This document shows, piece by piece, positions 1 to 8,063 of a stretch of 64,000 nucleotides of DNA (within the stretch, counting starts at the first letter, position 1; each line of letters begins with the position of its first letter). Below the pieces are notes generated by a model. The model did no database searches, was not told the origin of the DNA, and saw only the letters and a program-made list of their open reading frames with translations. This DNA is from FEN-1219 sp035644475 (lineage in GTDB: Bacteria; Pseudomonadota; Gammaproteobacteria; Steroidobacterales; Rariloculaceae), in assembly GCA_035644475.1 (NCBI GenBank), contig DASQOL010000018.1, forward strand, positions 1 through 64,000, given 5' to 3'. A program made the position numbers and the translations under genes.

Positions 1-1400
1 GGTCATGTTGTTGATGGTCTCGGCCAGCGCCGCCACCTCGCCCTTCGATTTCACCGTCAGGTTCTGCTTCAGGTCGCCGTTCGCCACTGCGGTCACGACC
101 TTGACGATGCCGCGCACCTGCTCGGTGAGGTTCGCCGCCATGACGTTGACGTTGTCGGTGAGGTCCTTCCAGGTGCCCGACACGCCCTCGACCTCGGCTT
201 GGCCGCCGAGCCTGCCCTCGGTGCCGACCTCGCGCGCCACGCGCGTGACCTCCGACGCGAACGAGTTGAGCTGGTCGACGACCGTGTTGATCGTGTTCTT
301 GAGCTCGAGGATCTCGCCCTTCACGTCCACCGTGATCTTGCGCGACAGATCCCCGCGCGCGATCGCGGTGGTGACCTCGGCGATGTTGCGCACCTGGCTC
401 GTGAGGTTCGCGGCCATGACGTTGACGTTGTCGGTCAAGTCCTTCCAGGTGCCCGCGACGCCCGGCACCGCGGCCTGGCCGCCGAGCTCGCCCTCGGTGC
501 CGACCTCGCGCGCCACGCGCGTGACCTCCGACGCGAACGAGTTGAGCTGGTCGACCATCACGTTGATGGTGTTCTTGAGCTCGAGGATCTCGCCCTTCAC
601 GTCCACCGTGATCTTGCGCGACAGATCCCCGCGCGCCACGGCGGTGCCGACCTCGGCGATGTTGCGGACCTGGGCCGTCAAGTTGCCGGCCATCGAGTTG
701 ACGTTGTCGGTGAGGTTCTTCCAGGTGCCGGCGACGCCGGGTACGATCGCCTGGCCGCCGAGCTTGCCCTCGGTGCCGACCTCGCGCGCCACGCGCGTGA
801 CCTCCGACGCGAACGAGTTGAGCTGGTCGACCATCGTGTTGATGGTGTTCTTGACTTCGAGGACCTCGCCCTTGACGTCGACGGTGATCTTGCGCGACAG
901 GTCGCCGCGCGCGATGGCCGTCGCCACTTCGGCGATGCCGCGGACCTGGCTCGTCAGGTTCCCGGCCATGACGTTGACGTTGTCGGTGAGGTCCTTCCAC
1001 GTGCCGGCGACGCCGGGCACGATCGCCTGGCCGCCGAGCTTGCCCTCGGTGCCGACCTCGCGCGCCACGCGCGTGACTTCCGACGCGAACGAACGCAGCT
1101 GGTCGACCATCGTGTTGATGGCCTCCTTGAGCTGCAGGATCTCGCCGCGGACGTCCACCGTGATCTTGCGCGACAGGTCGCCATCGGCGACGGCGATGGT
1201 CACGGCCGCGATGCTGCGAACTTGCGCCGTGAGGTTGCCGGCCATCGAGTTCACGCTGTCGGTGAGCGTGCGCCAGACGCCCGACACGTCCTCCACGACC
1301 GCCTGGCCGCCGAGCATGCCTTCGGAGCCGACCTCGCGCGCGACGCGCGTGACCTCCGACGTAAATACGCTCATCTGCTCGATCATGCGGTTCACGATGA
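1..1400 (-). repeat. tandem 276-bp coding repeats (92-residue HAMP units)
   Basis: The anchor GGCCGCCGAG (plus strand) recurs at 201, 477, 753, 1029 and 1305, a spacing of exactly 276 bp (92 codons) each time. The three central units are nearly identical at DNA level, while the units nearest the N-terminus (around 1305) are more diverged. This fits growth of the array by unequal recombination within the gene. More copies may lie beyond the left edge. Confidence 0.95.
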
Positions 1401-1851
1401 TCGCGGATCGCAGGAATTCGCCCTCGAGCCGCCGCCCTTCGATCTCGAGGGGCACGGTCTGCGTCAAGTCGCCTTTGGCGACCGCGGCGATGCTGCGCGT
1501 GACCTCGATCGTCGGGCGCAGCAGGTCGTCGATGAGCTCGTTGACCGACGTCTCCATCGCCCCCCAGGCGCCCGCACGACGGTCGCACTGCACGCGTTGG
1601 CGGGTGAGGCCGCGCTTGCCCACGGCGTCACCGACGCGTTCGAGCTCCCTCGCGAGCCGTTCCTTGGCCGCAACGATGTCGTTGAACGTGTCCGCGATCT
1701 TGCCGGCGATCCCCACGCAGTCGGCGCCCAGGCGCGCCGAGAAGTCGCCGTTGCGCACGGCCATCAGCGCCGCCAGCAGATCTTTGGAGTCGATCTCGGT
1801 CTCGCGCGAGCCGAACGGCGTTCCCACCACGGTGTGGCTCAGGGGTTCCAT
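1..1851 (-). CDS. HAMP-repeat sensor protein (group III hybrid histidine kinase-like), N-terminal part only
   Basis: The reading frame runs from ATG at 1851 off the left edge (617 codons seen). A GAGGAG ribosome site lies 10 bases before the ATG. No membrane segment is visible, so the protein is probably cytoplasmic. After a divergent HAMP-like N-terminus (about residues 25-170) come near-identical 92-residue units carrying GTEGKLGGQA, GTWKDLTDNVN and GDLSRKITVDVKGE motifs. This is the arrangement of Nik1/OS-1-type group III hybrid histidine kinases, in which stacked HAMP domains relay osmotic or stress signals to the kinase core. The kinase and receiver domains would lie beyond the window, so kinase function is inferred. 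A perfect sigma-54 consensus at 2166-2181 points at this gene, giving a leader of about 300 bases. Confidence 0.85.
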   Translation of the reverse strand, partial: MEPLSHTVVGTPFGSRETEIDSKDLLAALMAVRNGDFSARLGADCVGIAGKIADTFNDIVAAKERLARELERVGDAVGKRGLTRQRVQCDRRAGAWGAMETSVNELIDDLLRPTIEVTRSIAAVAKGDLTQTVPLEIEGRRLEGEFLRSAIIVNRMIEQMSVFTSEVTRVAREVGSEGMLGGQAVVEDVSGVWRTLTDSVNSMAGNLTAQVRSIAAVTIAVADGDLSRKITVDVRGEILQLKEAINTMVDQLRSFASEVTRVAREVGTEGKLGGQAIVPGVAGTWKDLTDNVNVMAGNLTSQVRGIAEVATAIARGDLSRKITVDVKGEVLEVKNTINTMVDQLNSFASEVTRVAREVGTEGKLGGQAIVPGVAGTWKNLTDNVNSMAGNLTAQVRNIAEVGTAVARGDLSRKITVDVKGEILELKNTINVMVDQLNSFASEVTRVAREVGTEGELGGQAAVPGVAGTWKDLTDNVNVMAANLTSQVRNIAEVTTAIARGDLSRKITVDVKGEILELKNTINTVVDQLNSFASEVTRVAREVGTEGRLGGQAEVEGVSGTWKDLTDNVNVMAANLTEQVRGIVKVVTAVANGDLKQNLTVKSKGEVAALAETINNMT

Positions 1852-2165
1852 GCAGTCACGTCTCCTCGCAAGGACGTTGTTCTCGGCCGCGAGCGGCCGC
1901 CCGTCGCCCCGCGGGATGTTTTTTCGAGGCCGCTCGGGCGAAGCGGCCGGCCACTACCACGGCCCACGGGGGGTCGGACGCGGCTCGCCGTTGAAATTCC
2001 TGAACTCGGCTTTCCAAGATTTGGAATAAACCCCTACCCCGGCTCGGACCCGCGCGGCATCTCCGTCGCAGGCCGTCCCGCCAAGCCCCCGGCCCGCCTC
2101 ACGTCGGCCGGCGCCCGCGCATCCGCGGTCGCCACCCTATTTGATGCCGGCCCTGCCAGGAGGAA

Positions 2166-2181
2166 TGCAACGCGCGTGCCA
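2166..2181 (-). promoter_or_regulatory. sigma-54 promoter, perfect consensus
   Basis: The minus strand reads TGGCACGCGCGTTGCA, matching TGGCACG-N4-TTGCW at every fixed position. The expected start of transcription is near 2155, directed at the HAMP-repeat kinase (ATG 1851). Confidence 0.75.
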
Positions 2182-2196
2182 CGCGCGCGCGGCCGA

Positions 2197-2212
2197 CGGC
2201 CCGCTATTTGCA
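2197..2212 (+). promoter_or_regulatory. sigma-54-like promoter for the small Cys-rich ORF
   Basis: CGGCCCGCTATTTGCA keeps the -24 GG and -12 TTGCA with correct spacing, with two departures from consensus. The predicted start is near 2223, 38 bases before the GTG at 2261. It is only 15 bp from the opposing site at 2166-2181. Confidence 0.45.
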
Positions 2213-2260
2213 TCGTGACCGGATGACGGCGCCAAGCGCCGGACAAGGGAGCGTTCAGGG

Positions 2261-2533
2261 GTGGAGATCTCGAAAGTCGCGCGGCGGGACTCCCTGTGTA
2301 AGCCCGACGCGATCTGCCTGCGCTGCTTCAACAGCCAGCAACAGCTGCGGTTCCCGTTTCTCGTCTACTGCGAGCACCGCAACACGCTCGCGTTGATCCG
2401 CTCCGCGCGCGACTCGACGACGTTCCCTTGCGCGCCCGCCCAGCTCCACGGCTTGCTGGCACGACTCGACAGTGCCGCCGTCCGAACGCCGAGGGCCGCG
2501 GTTCCGTCCGCCGACCAAGCCGCCGTCCGCTGA
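2261..2533 (+). CDS. small Cys-rich hypothetical protein (90 aa)
   Basis: Starts at GTG 2261 with GGGAG about 9 bases upstream. The product has a CLRC motif near residue 20 and a YCEH motif near residue 36, a spacing that could bind one zinc ion. The rest is low-complexity. I recognise no family. It lies directly before the ECF sigma/anti-sigma fusion gene and just behind a sigma-54-like site, which is the main argument that it is real. It could be a redox- or metal-sensing accessory protein, but nothing in the sequence proves this. A chance open frame is possible at this GC content. Confidence 0.4.
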   Translation: MEISKVARRDSLCKPDAICLRCFNSQQQLRFPFLVYCEHRNTLALIRSARDSTTFPCAPAQLHGLLARLDSAAVRTPRAAVPSADQAAVR

Positions 2534-2654
2534 CGACCGTAGCGGGCCTGCGCGTGCCTTCCACACCTTTAATATAGTCAGTGCGCTCCCACACCCCTCG
2601 CGGACCGGATTCAGCGGGACATACCCCGCACGTAAATTGCTCTGGAGCCGATCC

Positions 2655-3854
2655 ATGAGTGGGAACGGCGACGACACGCCGGCCGTAACTCTTAGGGACA
2701 TCCTCCGCGCAGGCGGCGTCGGCTCGACCGCGTCCGAGCACGATTGGGCGGTGCTCGTGCGTTGCGTGGCGGCCAGCGATCCGCGTGCACTGGACGCCCT
2801 GTACCAGCGCGTGTGCGCGCCGGTGTTCACGTTGATCTTGCGCACCGTGAAAGATCGGGTCACGGCGGAGGAGCTGACTCTCGACGTGTTTCGCTACGTT
2901 TGGCTGCGAGCCTCGAGCTACGACGCCCAAAACGGATCGGTCATCGCTTGGATCATGAATGCCGCCCGTTCCCGAGCGAGCGAGCGAGCGTGGCTCGAGA
3001 GGAGCGAGCGACACGCCGATCCACGTGCGGAAGATGAACGACCGGCGGCGCACGGCAAGGCACGCGAGGCCGGCGACGACGCACAGCGAGAACGCGTTTT
3101 GCGCACCGCTCTCTCGGTGCTAACGGCAGACGAGCGGCTGACGATCGAAACCGCGTTCTTGTCGGGGATCGCCTACGCCGAGACGGCGGCCGTCGACGAG
3201 CCGCACGGGGCGGTGAAGCTGCGGATCCGCTCTGCTCTCGGCAAGCTCAAGCTGATCCTCCAAAAAAGCGCCCGGCGAGTCGCGACGCCGAAGGCTCGCT
3301 GCGAGCGCGCCGAAGCGCTGCCCGAGTACGTCTTGCGAGCCATGCCGGCGAGCGAAGCGGCGTCCCTCGAACGGCACTTGGCCGGGTGCACGCAATGCCG
3401 TTGCGAGCTCGAAGAGTTGCAGCACGTCGTCGACGCGTTGGCGTCCTGGGGAACGGATGTCTTGCGTCCGCCGCGGTCCGTTCGGCGGCGGCTCGCACGC
3501 CGAAGCGCCGCGGAGACCGGCGACGAACGCATCTTGGCGTCCGCGGTGGCGCAACCCGATCCTCCTTGGAACCAGATCGCACCCGGGATCCAAGTGAAGA
3601 TGTTGTCCGCCGATTCGCAAGCGGATCGCGTGAGCATGCTGGTTCGGCTCGCGCCGGGCTTTGCGTATCCCTCGCACCGTCACGCGGGCGTCGAGGAGCT
3701 TCACCTGCTCGACGGTGAATTGTGGATCGACGGGCGACAGCTCGGGCCGGGGGACTACAGCCGCGCCGAGCCCGGCTCCGACGATCACATCGTCTGGAGC
3801 GGAACCGGCTGCACGTGCCTGCTGATCACTTCGGTCGAAGACGCGCTCCACTGA
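2655..3854 (+). CDS. ECF sigma factor fused to zinc anti-sigma and ChrR-like cupin domains
   Basis: 399 residues from ATG 2655, with GGAG 7 bases upstream; the frame is open further upstream but without a ribosome site. Residues 40-115 look like ECF sigma region 2 and 145-202 like region 4 with its helix-turn-helix. Residues 220-260 carry a zinc anti-sigma HxxxCxxC motif (H241, C245, C248). Residues 300-395 form a ChrR-type cupin with HRH...E metal ligands (H341, H343, E347) and H350. Known ECF11 RpoE and ChrR are separate, adjacent proteins responding to singlet oxygen or organic hydroperoxides; here both are in one chain. The usual upstream ZAS histidine is not evident, with a Cys near that position. 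Inference: a self-inhibited sigma factor released by an oxidant- or metal-sensing cupin. Confidence 0.85.
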   Translation: MSGNGDDTPAVTLRDILRAGGVGSTASEHDWAVLVRCVAASDPRALDALYQRVCAPVFTLILRTVKDRVTAEELTLDVFRYVWLRASSYDAQNGSVIAWIMNAARSRASERAWLERSERHADPRAEDERPAAHGKAREAGDDAQRERVLRTALSVLTADERLTIETAFLSGIAYAETAAVDEPHGAVKLRIRSALGKLKLILQKSARRVATPKARCERAEALPEYVLRAMPASEAASLERHLAGCTQCRCELEELQHVVDALASWGTDVLRPPRSVRRRLARRSAAETGDERILASAVAQPDPPWNQIAPGIQVKMLSADSQADRVSMLVRLAPGFAYPSHRHAGVEELHLLDGELWIDGRQLGPGDYSRAEPGSDDHIVWSGTGCTCLLITSVEDALH

Positions 3855-3893
3855 CGTCGCGTCCGAGCTCGCGCTCACTTTGACCGTTGAGGT

Positions 3894-3909
3894 TGGCATA
3901 GCGTTTGCA
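3894..3909 (+). promoter_or_regulatory. sigma-54 promoter for the HAD-ATPase gene
   Basis: TGGCATAGCGTTTGCA matches the consensus with correct GG/GC spacing. Predicted +1 is near 3920, three bases before the GTG at 3923, so the message would be almost leaderless. The site overlaps the alternative TTG start at 3905. Confidence 0.55.
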
Positions 3910-3922
3910 CCCTCCTCCATTA

Positions 3923-5656
3923 GTGCGCTACCACATCCTCGCCACGGACTACGACGGCACGCTGGCGCACGGCGGCGCGGTGTCGCAGCGAACGCTCGAC
4001 GCGCTGAAGCGGCTGCTCGGCTCCGGGCGCAAGCTCGTGATGGTCACCGGCCGCGAGCTGCCGGACTTGCAGCGCGTCTTCCCGCACCTCGACCTGTTCG
4101 AGCTCGTGGTCGCCGAGAACGGCGCGCTGCTCTATCGCCCCGCCACGAAGACGACGCAGCAGCTCGCGCCTCCGCCGCCGCCCGAGTTCGTCGCCGAGCT
4201 TCGCGAGCGCGGCGTCGGGCCGATGTCGGTGGGCGAAGTGGTCGTCGCGACTTGGGAGCCGCACTCGCAGACGATGCTCGACGCGATCCGCGATCTCGGC
4301 CTCGACCTCCAGGTGATCTTCAACAAGGGCGCCGTGATGGCGCTGCCCACCGGCGTGAACAAGGCTAGCGGCCTGGCCGCGGCGCTGCGCGAGCTCAAGA
4401 TGTCCGCCCACAACGCAGTGGGGATCGGCGACGCCGAGAACGACCACTCGTTCATGAAGCTCTGCGAGGTTTCGGTCGCCGTCGCCAACGCGCTCCCGTC
4501 CGTGAAGAGCACGGCGGACGTGGTCACCGAGGGCGATCACGGCGACGGCGCGACCGAGCTCGTGGACCACCTGCTGCGCGACGACCTTGCGAGCGTCGCG
4601 GCGCAGCTCGCCCGGAGGAGACTCACGTTCGGCGACGACGCGCACGGCGAGGTGAAGCTCGAGCCGTACGGCGGCTGCACGCTGATCTGCGGCGCGTCCG
4701 CGAGCGGCAAGTCCACGGTGGCCAAGCGCCTCGTCGAGTCGTTGCGCGAGCAGGCGTACCAGTTCTGCCTCGTGGATCCCGAGGGCGACTACGAGAGTCT
4801 CGGCGGCGCCGTCGTCGTGGGCAAGCCGAGCGCGGCGCCCTCGCTCGACGATGCGCTGCAGCTGCTCGAGGACGTTGGCGTCAACGGCGTCGTGTGTCTC
4901 ACCGGCGTGCCGATCTCCGACCGGCCCAAGTACTTCGTCGACCTGTTCGCCGGGCTGCTGAAGATGCGTGTGCGCTACGGCCGGCCGCATTGGCTCGTGC
5001 TCGACGAAGCGCATCACCTGATGCCGGCGGCGTGGCAGCCGCCGAACGGCCTGCTACCGGAGCACCTGCGCAACGTGGTCCTCGTGACTGTGCACCCCGA
5101 GCTGCTGTCTCTCGAGGTGCTGCAGCGCGTCACCGACGTGATCGCGGCCGGCCCCACGGCGCCCGATATCCTCGCGCGGCTGGCAGAGGTCCGCCACGTC
5201 GAGATCCCGGCCGCGCCGGCGCCGCGGGCCCCGGGCGAAGTGCTGCTTTGGTCGGAGCGCGACGGCGGCTGCCGGCTCGTGCGCGTCCGGCCGCCGACGG
5301 AGGAGCACCGCCGCCACACGCGCAAGTACGCCGAGGGGCGCCTATCGGCCGAGCGCAGCTTCTATTTCCGCGGTCGCGACAAGAAGCTCAACTTGAGGGC
5401 GCAGAATCTCATTCAGTTTCTCGAGCTCGCCGAAGGTGTCGACGCCGAGACCTGGGAGTTCCATCTGCACAAGGGCGACTACTCGAAGTGGTTCCGCGAG
5501 CACATCAAAGACGAGGAGCTCGCGAACGAAGCCGCGGAGCTCGAGGGACGGGATCTCGGCGAGAGGGACAAGAGCCTCGCCAAGCTCCGCGACGCGATCG
5601 GCCGCCGCTACACGTTGCCCGCGTCGCCGGACGTACCCGTGCGGGGCGCCGAGTAG
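3923..5656 (+). CDS. HAD-family phosphatase fused to a P-loop ATPase
   Basis: 577 residues from GTG 3923. A TTG at 3905 would add six residues but lies inside the promoter match, and later starts would remove HAD motif I. Residues 1-230 are a class IIB HAD hydrolase of the sucrose-phosphate-phosphatase/Cof type, with ATDYDGTL at the N-terminus and GIGDAENDHSF as the late acidic motif. Residues 245-430 hold a HerA/DUF87-like ATPase with Walker A GASASGKST (about 257) and Walker B LVLDEAH (about 359). The C-terminal 120 residues are charged and unassigned. It converges with the sucrose genes, leaving one base between stops, so a role in sugar-phosphate metabolism is plausible. The ATPase substrate is unknown. 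Confidence 0.8.
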   Translation: MRYHILATDYDGTLAHGGAVSQRTLDALKRLLGSGRKLVMVTGRELPDLQRVFPHLDLFELVVAENGALLYRPATKTTQQLAPPPPPEFVAELRERGVGPMSVGEVVVATWEPHSQTMLDAIRDLGLDLQVIFNKGAVMALPTGVNKASGLAAALRELKMSAHNAVGIGDAENDHSFMKLCEVSVAVANALPSVKSTADVVTEGDHGDGATELVDHLLRDDLASVAAQLARRRLTFGDDAHGEVKLEPYGGCTLICGASASGKSTVAKRLVESLREQAYQFCLVDPEGDYESLGGAVVVGKPSAAPSLDDALQLLEDVGVNGVVCLTGVPISDRPKYFVDLFAGLLKMRVRYGRPHWLVLDEAHHLMPAAWQPPNGLLPEHLRNVVLVTVHPELLSLEVLQRVTDVIAAGPTAPDILARLAEVRHVEIPAAPAPRAPGEVLLWSERDGGCRLVRVRPPTEEHRRHTRKYAEGRLSAERSFYFRGRDKKLNLRAQNLIQFLELAEGVDAETWEFHLHKGDYSKWFREHIKDEELANEAAELEGRDLGERDKSLAKLRDAIGRRYTLPASPDVPVRGAE

Positions 5657-5657
5657 G

Positions 5658-8063
5658 TCAGGCGCGCCGCGCGGCCCTCGCGAGCGGCCGGAACTGCAGG
5701 CCATACAGCAAGTCGAGGTAACGGCGCGTCTCGTCGCGCTCGAGGTTGGTCGTGAACTTCCAGAACGCATAAATGCGCGACAGCGTCATGAGCCGCTCGG
5801 CGTAAAGCTCCCAGGTGTAGCGCGCGCGGATCCGCTCGACCGCGCCGGCGGAGAGCCGCTCCCAGTAGCCCGGCTCCTCGCGGCAGCGCTGCAGGAACGC
5901 GCCCAACTTGGCCGCGGTCTCGGCGCCGTGGTTCGGGTCGATGTGGAATCCGGAGACACCATCCTCGATGATCTCGAGCGGTCCGCCGTAGCGCGTCGCG
6001 AAGGTCGGCAAGCCGCAGATCATCGCTTCGACGACCGTGAGCCCGAACGCCTCGAACACCGCGGGCTGCACGAACACGCCGCGCCGGTCGGCGATCCAGC
6101 GATAGAGCTCGCCGGCGAGTGCTTTGTCGAGGCGAGCGCCCACCCAGCGGACTTGACCGTCGAGCCCGTGCGCGTCCATGAGCGCGTGCATCTTCTCGAT
6201 CTCCGCTCGCTCCTCCGCATCTGCGGACTTTGCCGCGTCGACGTGTCCCGCTACGACCAGCACGTTCGCGACCGAGCGCAGCGCGGAGTCGTTCGCGTAC
6301 CACTCGACGAACCCCGCGATGTTCTTGATCCGGTCGAGCCGCGCCATCGTGAACAGCAGCGGCTTGTGCGTGTCCTTGAGCTGCCCGCGCGCCTCCGGAA
6401 ATTCCGCCGAGTAGACGATCCGCCGAATCTCCTCGTGGCGATCCGCGAGCCGCCGCGCCGTGTCGGTATAGGGGAAGTAGGTCTCCGCCTCGGCGCCCGG
6501 CGACACGATGTTGAATTTCGGGTCGAAGAGGTCTATGCCCTTCGCCACGCGGTAAAGGCCCGGCATCGTGAACGCGGAGTAACTCTCGTATTGACCCACC
6601 GTGTCGCGCCTGCCCGCGATCTCCTGGTAGGTGCTGGCGATGATGAAGTCCGCCGCGTTCATCGCAATCAAGTCGGCGGTGAACTGGCACGCGAAGTGGT
6701 ACTGCTCGTCGCTGTTCTTCCAATAGAGATCGGAGTAGAGATACTTGGTCTTCTCGAGCGCGTGCGCGATGTTGCACTGCGTGACCTTGAGACGCTCGGC
6801 GAGCAGCGTCGCGACGAGGTTGCCGTCGGAATAGTTGCCGATGATGAGGTCCGGCCGCGCGTCCAGCTCGGCCTTGATCTCGATCTCGGCGTCCGCGGCA
6901 AAGCGTTCGAGATACGGCCACACGTCGAAACGCGAGATCCAGTGCGGCACCACGGCTCCCGCGTCGTCGCGGAACGGCACGCGTAGGATCCGCGCGCTGC
7001 TCGTGCCATCGATCGACTCGAGCCGTTGAGCGCAGGTCGTCGCTCCGGCGTCGGGAATGAGCCGCGTCACTACCAGGATCTTCGGCTCGATGTCGAGACC
7101 CTGCTCGGAGAGCCGCCGGCGCATCTCCTTCTCGAGGGCGCGCACCTGGTCGAGGATGTAGACGACTTGCCCGCCCGTATCCGGCAGGCCGAGCACGTTC
7201 GCCTGCCCGAAGTAGCCGTGCGGCGACAGGATCACGATCGAGAAGATCATCGGCACGCGGCCCAAGAACCGCTCGAGCGTCGCGGGCTCCGGCGCCTCGA
7301 GGATGTCGGAGAGCTGCGTGAGCGTCGCGCGCATCCGCGCGACGTCGCGACCCCAGCCTACCTCGAAGCCGCGCCGCTTCATGCCGGCGGCGACGTCGTC
7401 CCAGGTCTCGTCGGCTTTGCGGTCGCCGAGATACTCCTGCGCGTCGCGGAGCGCGCTGCGCAGATCCTCGACCGTCGCGATGCGCTCGTTCAACATGAGC
7501 TGGAGGTCGCGATACTGGTGAATGCGCAGGAAGTCGAGTAAGTAGCGGTCGCCCTTGCCGAGCTCCTGGAACAGCTGGCTCGACAAGCGGCGGTTCAAGA
7601 ACTCGACGCCGCGGCCGATCGAGCGCTCCTCCTGCATGCGCGGGAACTCGCGATTGAAGGGACCGAAATCGACCTCGAGCAGCCACGCACCGTCGTGAGC
7701 GCGGCCGTTCACGAGCCGCTCCTTGCAGCGCAGGAAGTCGGTGCCTGCGATGTGCTCGTGTCGGTGGCGGTCCATGTCGAAGCGCAGATAACGCCAGCGC
7801 GCGACCGACGGCCGCACGGCCACGTAGAACCAATGGTCGTCGAGCACGGCCTCCACGCAGACGCGCACGCCGCGGCCGAGCGGCGAGCTCGAGAGCCCCT
7901 CACGCCCGTCGTGCTCGCAGAAGCGCAAGAACTCGTCCCAGAGGTCCGATTGGAGGAACAGCTTCTTACCGAGGCGGCGGTAGTGCTCGAGCAGCTCGTA
8001 GAGTCTTTCGCTGCTCTCGCTCAGGAACTCGTCCCACCCGCGCGCGGCGTCCGGCGTCGTCAC
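5658..8063 (-). CDS. sus: sucrose synthase
   Basis: 801 residues. It reversibly converts sucrose plus a nucleoside diphosphate to NDP-glucose plus fructose. I chose GTG 8063 because it overlaps the upstream stop as GTGA and has GAGGGG 9 bases before it; ATG 8114 would overlap the previous gene by 55 bases. The N-terminal 250 residues are the regulatory region typical of sucrose synthases. The rest is a GT-B fold with GYFGQANVLGLPDTGGQVVY at the start of the catalytic part and AVFEAFGLTVVEAM near the nucleotide site. Length fits the family (about 800). It is the last gene of the fructokinase-SPS-SUS operon, so it can supply UDP- or ADP-glucose from sucrose, or run backwards. Confidence 0.93.
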   Translation of the reverse strand: MTTPDAARGWDEFLSESSERLYELLEHYRRLGKKLFLQSDLWDEFLRFCEHDGREGLSSSPLGRGVRVCVEAVLDDHWFYVAVRPSVARWRYLRFDMDRHRHEHIAGTDFLRCKERLVNGRAHDGAWLLEVDFGPFNREFPRMQEERSIGRGVEFLNRRLSSQLFQELGKGDRYLLDFLRIHQYRDLQLMLNERIATVEDLRSALRDAQEYLGDRKADETWDDVAAGMKRRGFEVGWGRDVARMRATLTQLSDILEAPEPATLERFLGRVPMIFSIVILSPHGYFGQANVLGLPDTGGQVVYILDQVRALEKEMRRRLSEQGLDIEPKILVVTRLIPDAGATTCAQRLESIDGTSSARILRVPFRDDAGAVVPHWISRFDVWPYLERFAADAEIEIKAELDARPDLIIGNYSDGNLVATLLAERLKVTQCNIAHALEKTKYLYSDLYWKNSDEQYHFACQFTADLIAMNAADFIIASTYQEIAGRRDTVGQYESYSAFTMPGLYRVAKGIDLFDPKFNIVSPGAEAETYFPYTDTARRLADRHEEIRRIVYSAEFPEARGQLKDTHKPLLFTMARLDRIKNIAGFVEWYANDSALRSVANVLVVAGHVDAAKSADAEERAEIEKMHALMDAHGLDGQVRWVGARLDKALAGELYRWIADRRGVFVQPAVFEAFGLTVVEAMICGLPTFATRYGGPLEIIEDGVSGFHIDPNHGAETAAKLGAFLQRCREEPGYWERLSAGAVERIRARYTWELYAERLMTLSRIYAFWKFTTNLERDETRRYLDLLYGLQFRPLARAARRA

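Larger units (their letters stand above)
1852..2260. other. divergent regulatory gap (kinase / small ORF)
   Basis: No convincing gene. The gap holds two divergent sigma-54-type promoters (2166-2181 minus and 2197-2212 plus). It also holds a small inverted repeat TTCCAA-gat-TTGGAA at 2012-2026, inside the presumed leader of the HAMP-repeat kinase, which could be an operator or a leader hairpin. Confidence 0.6.

Noticed and set aside
5..2226. Long plus-strand open frames opposite the HAMP-repeat gene
   Set aside because: They are periodic mirror translations of the 276-bp repeats; the minus frame has family motifs and a ribosome site.
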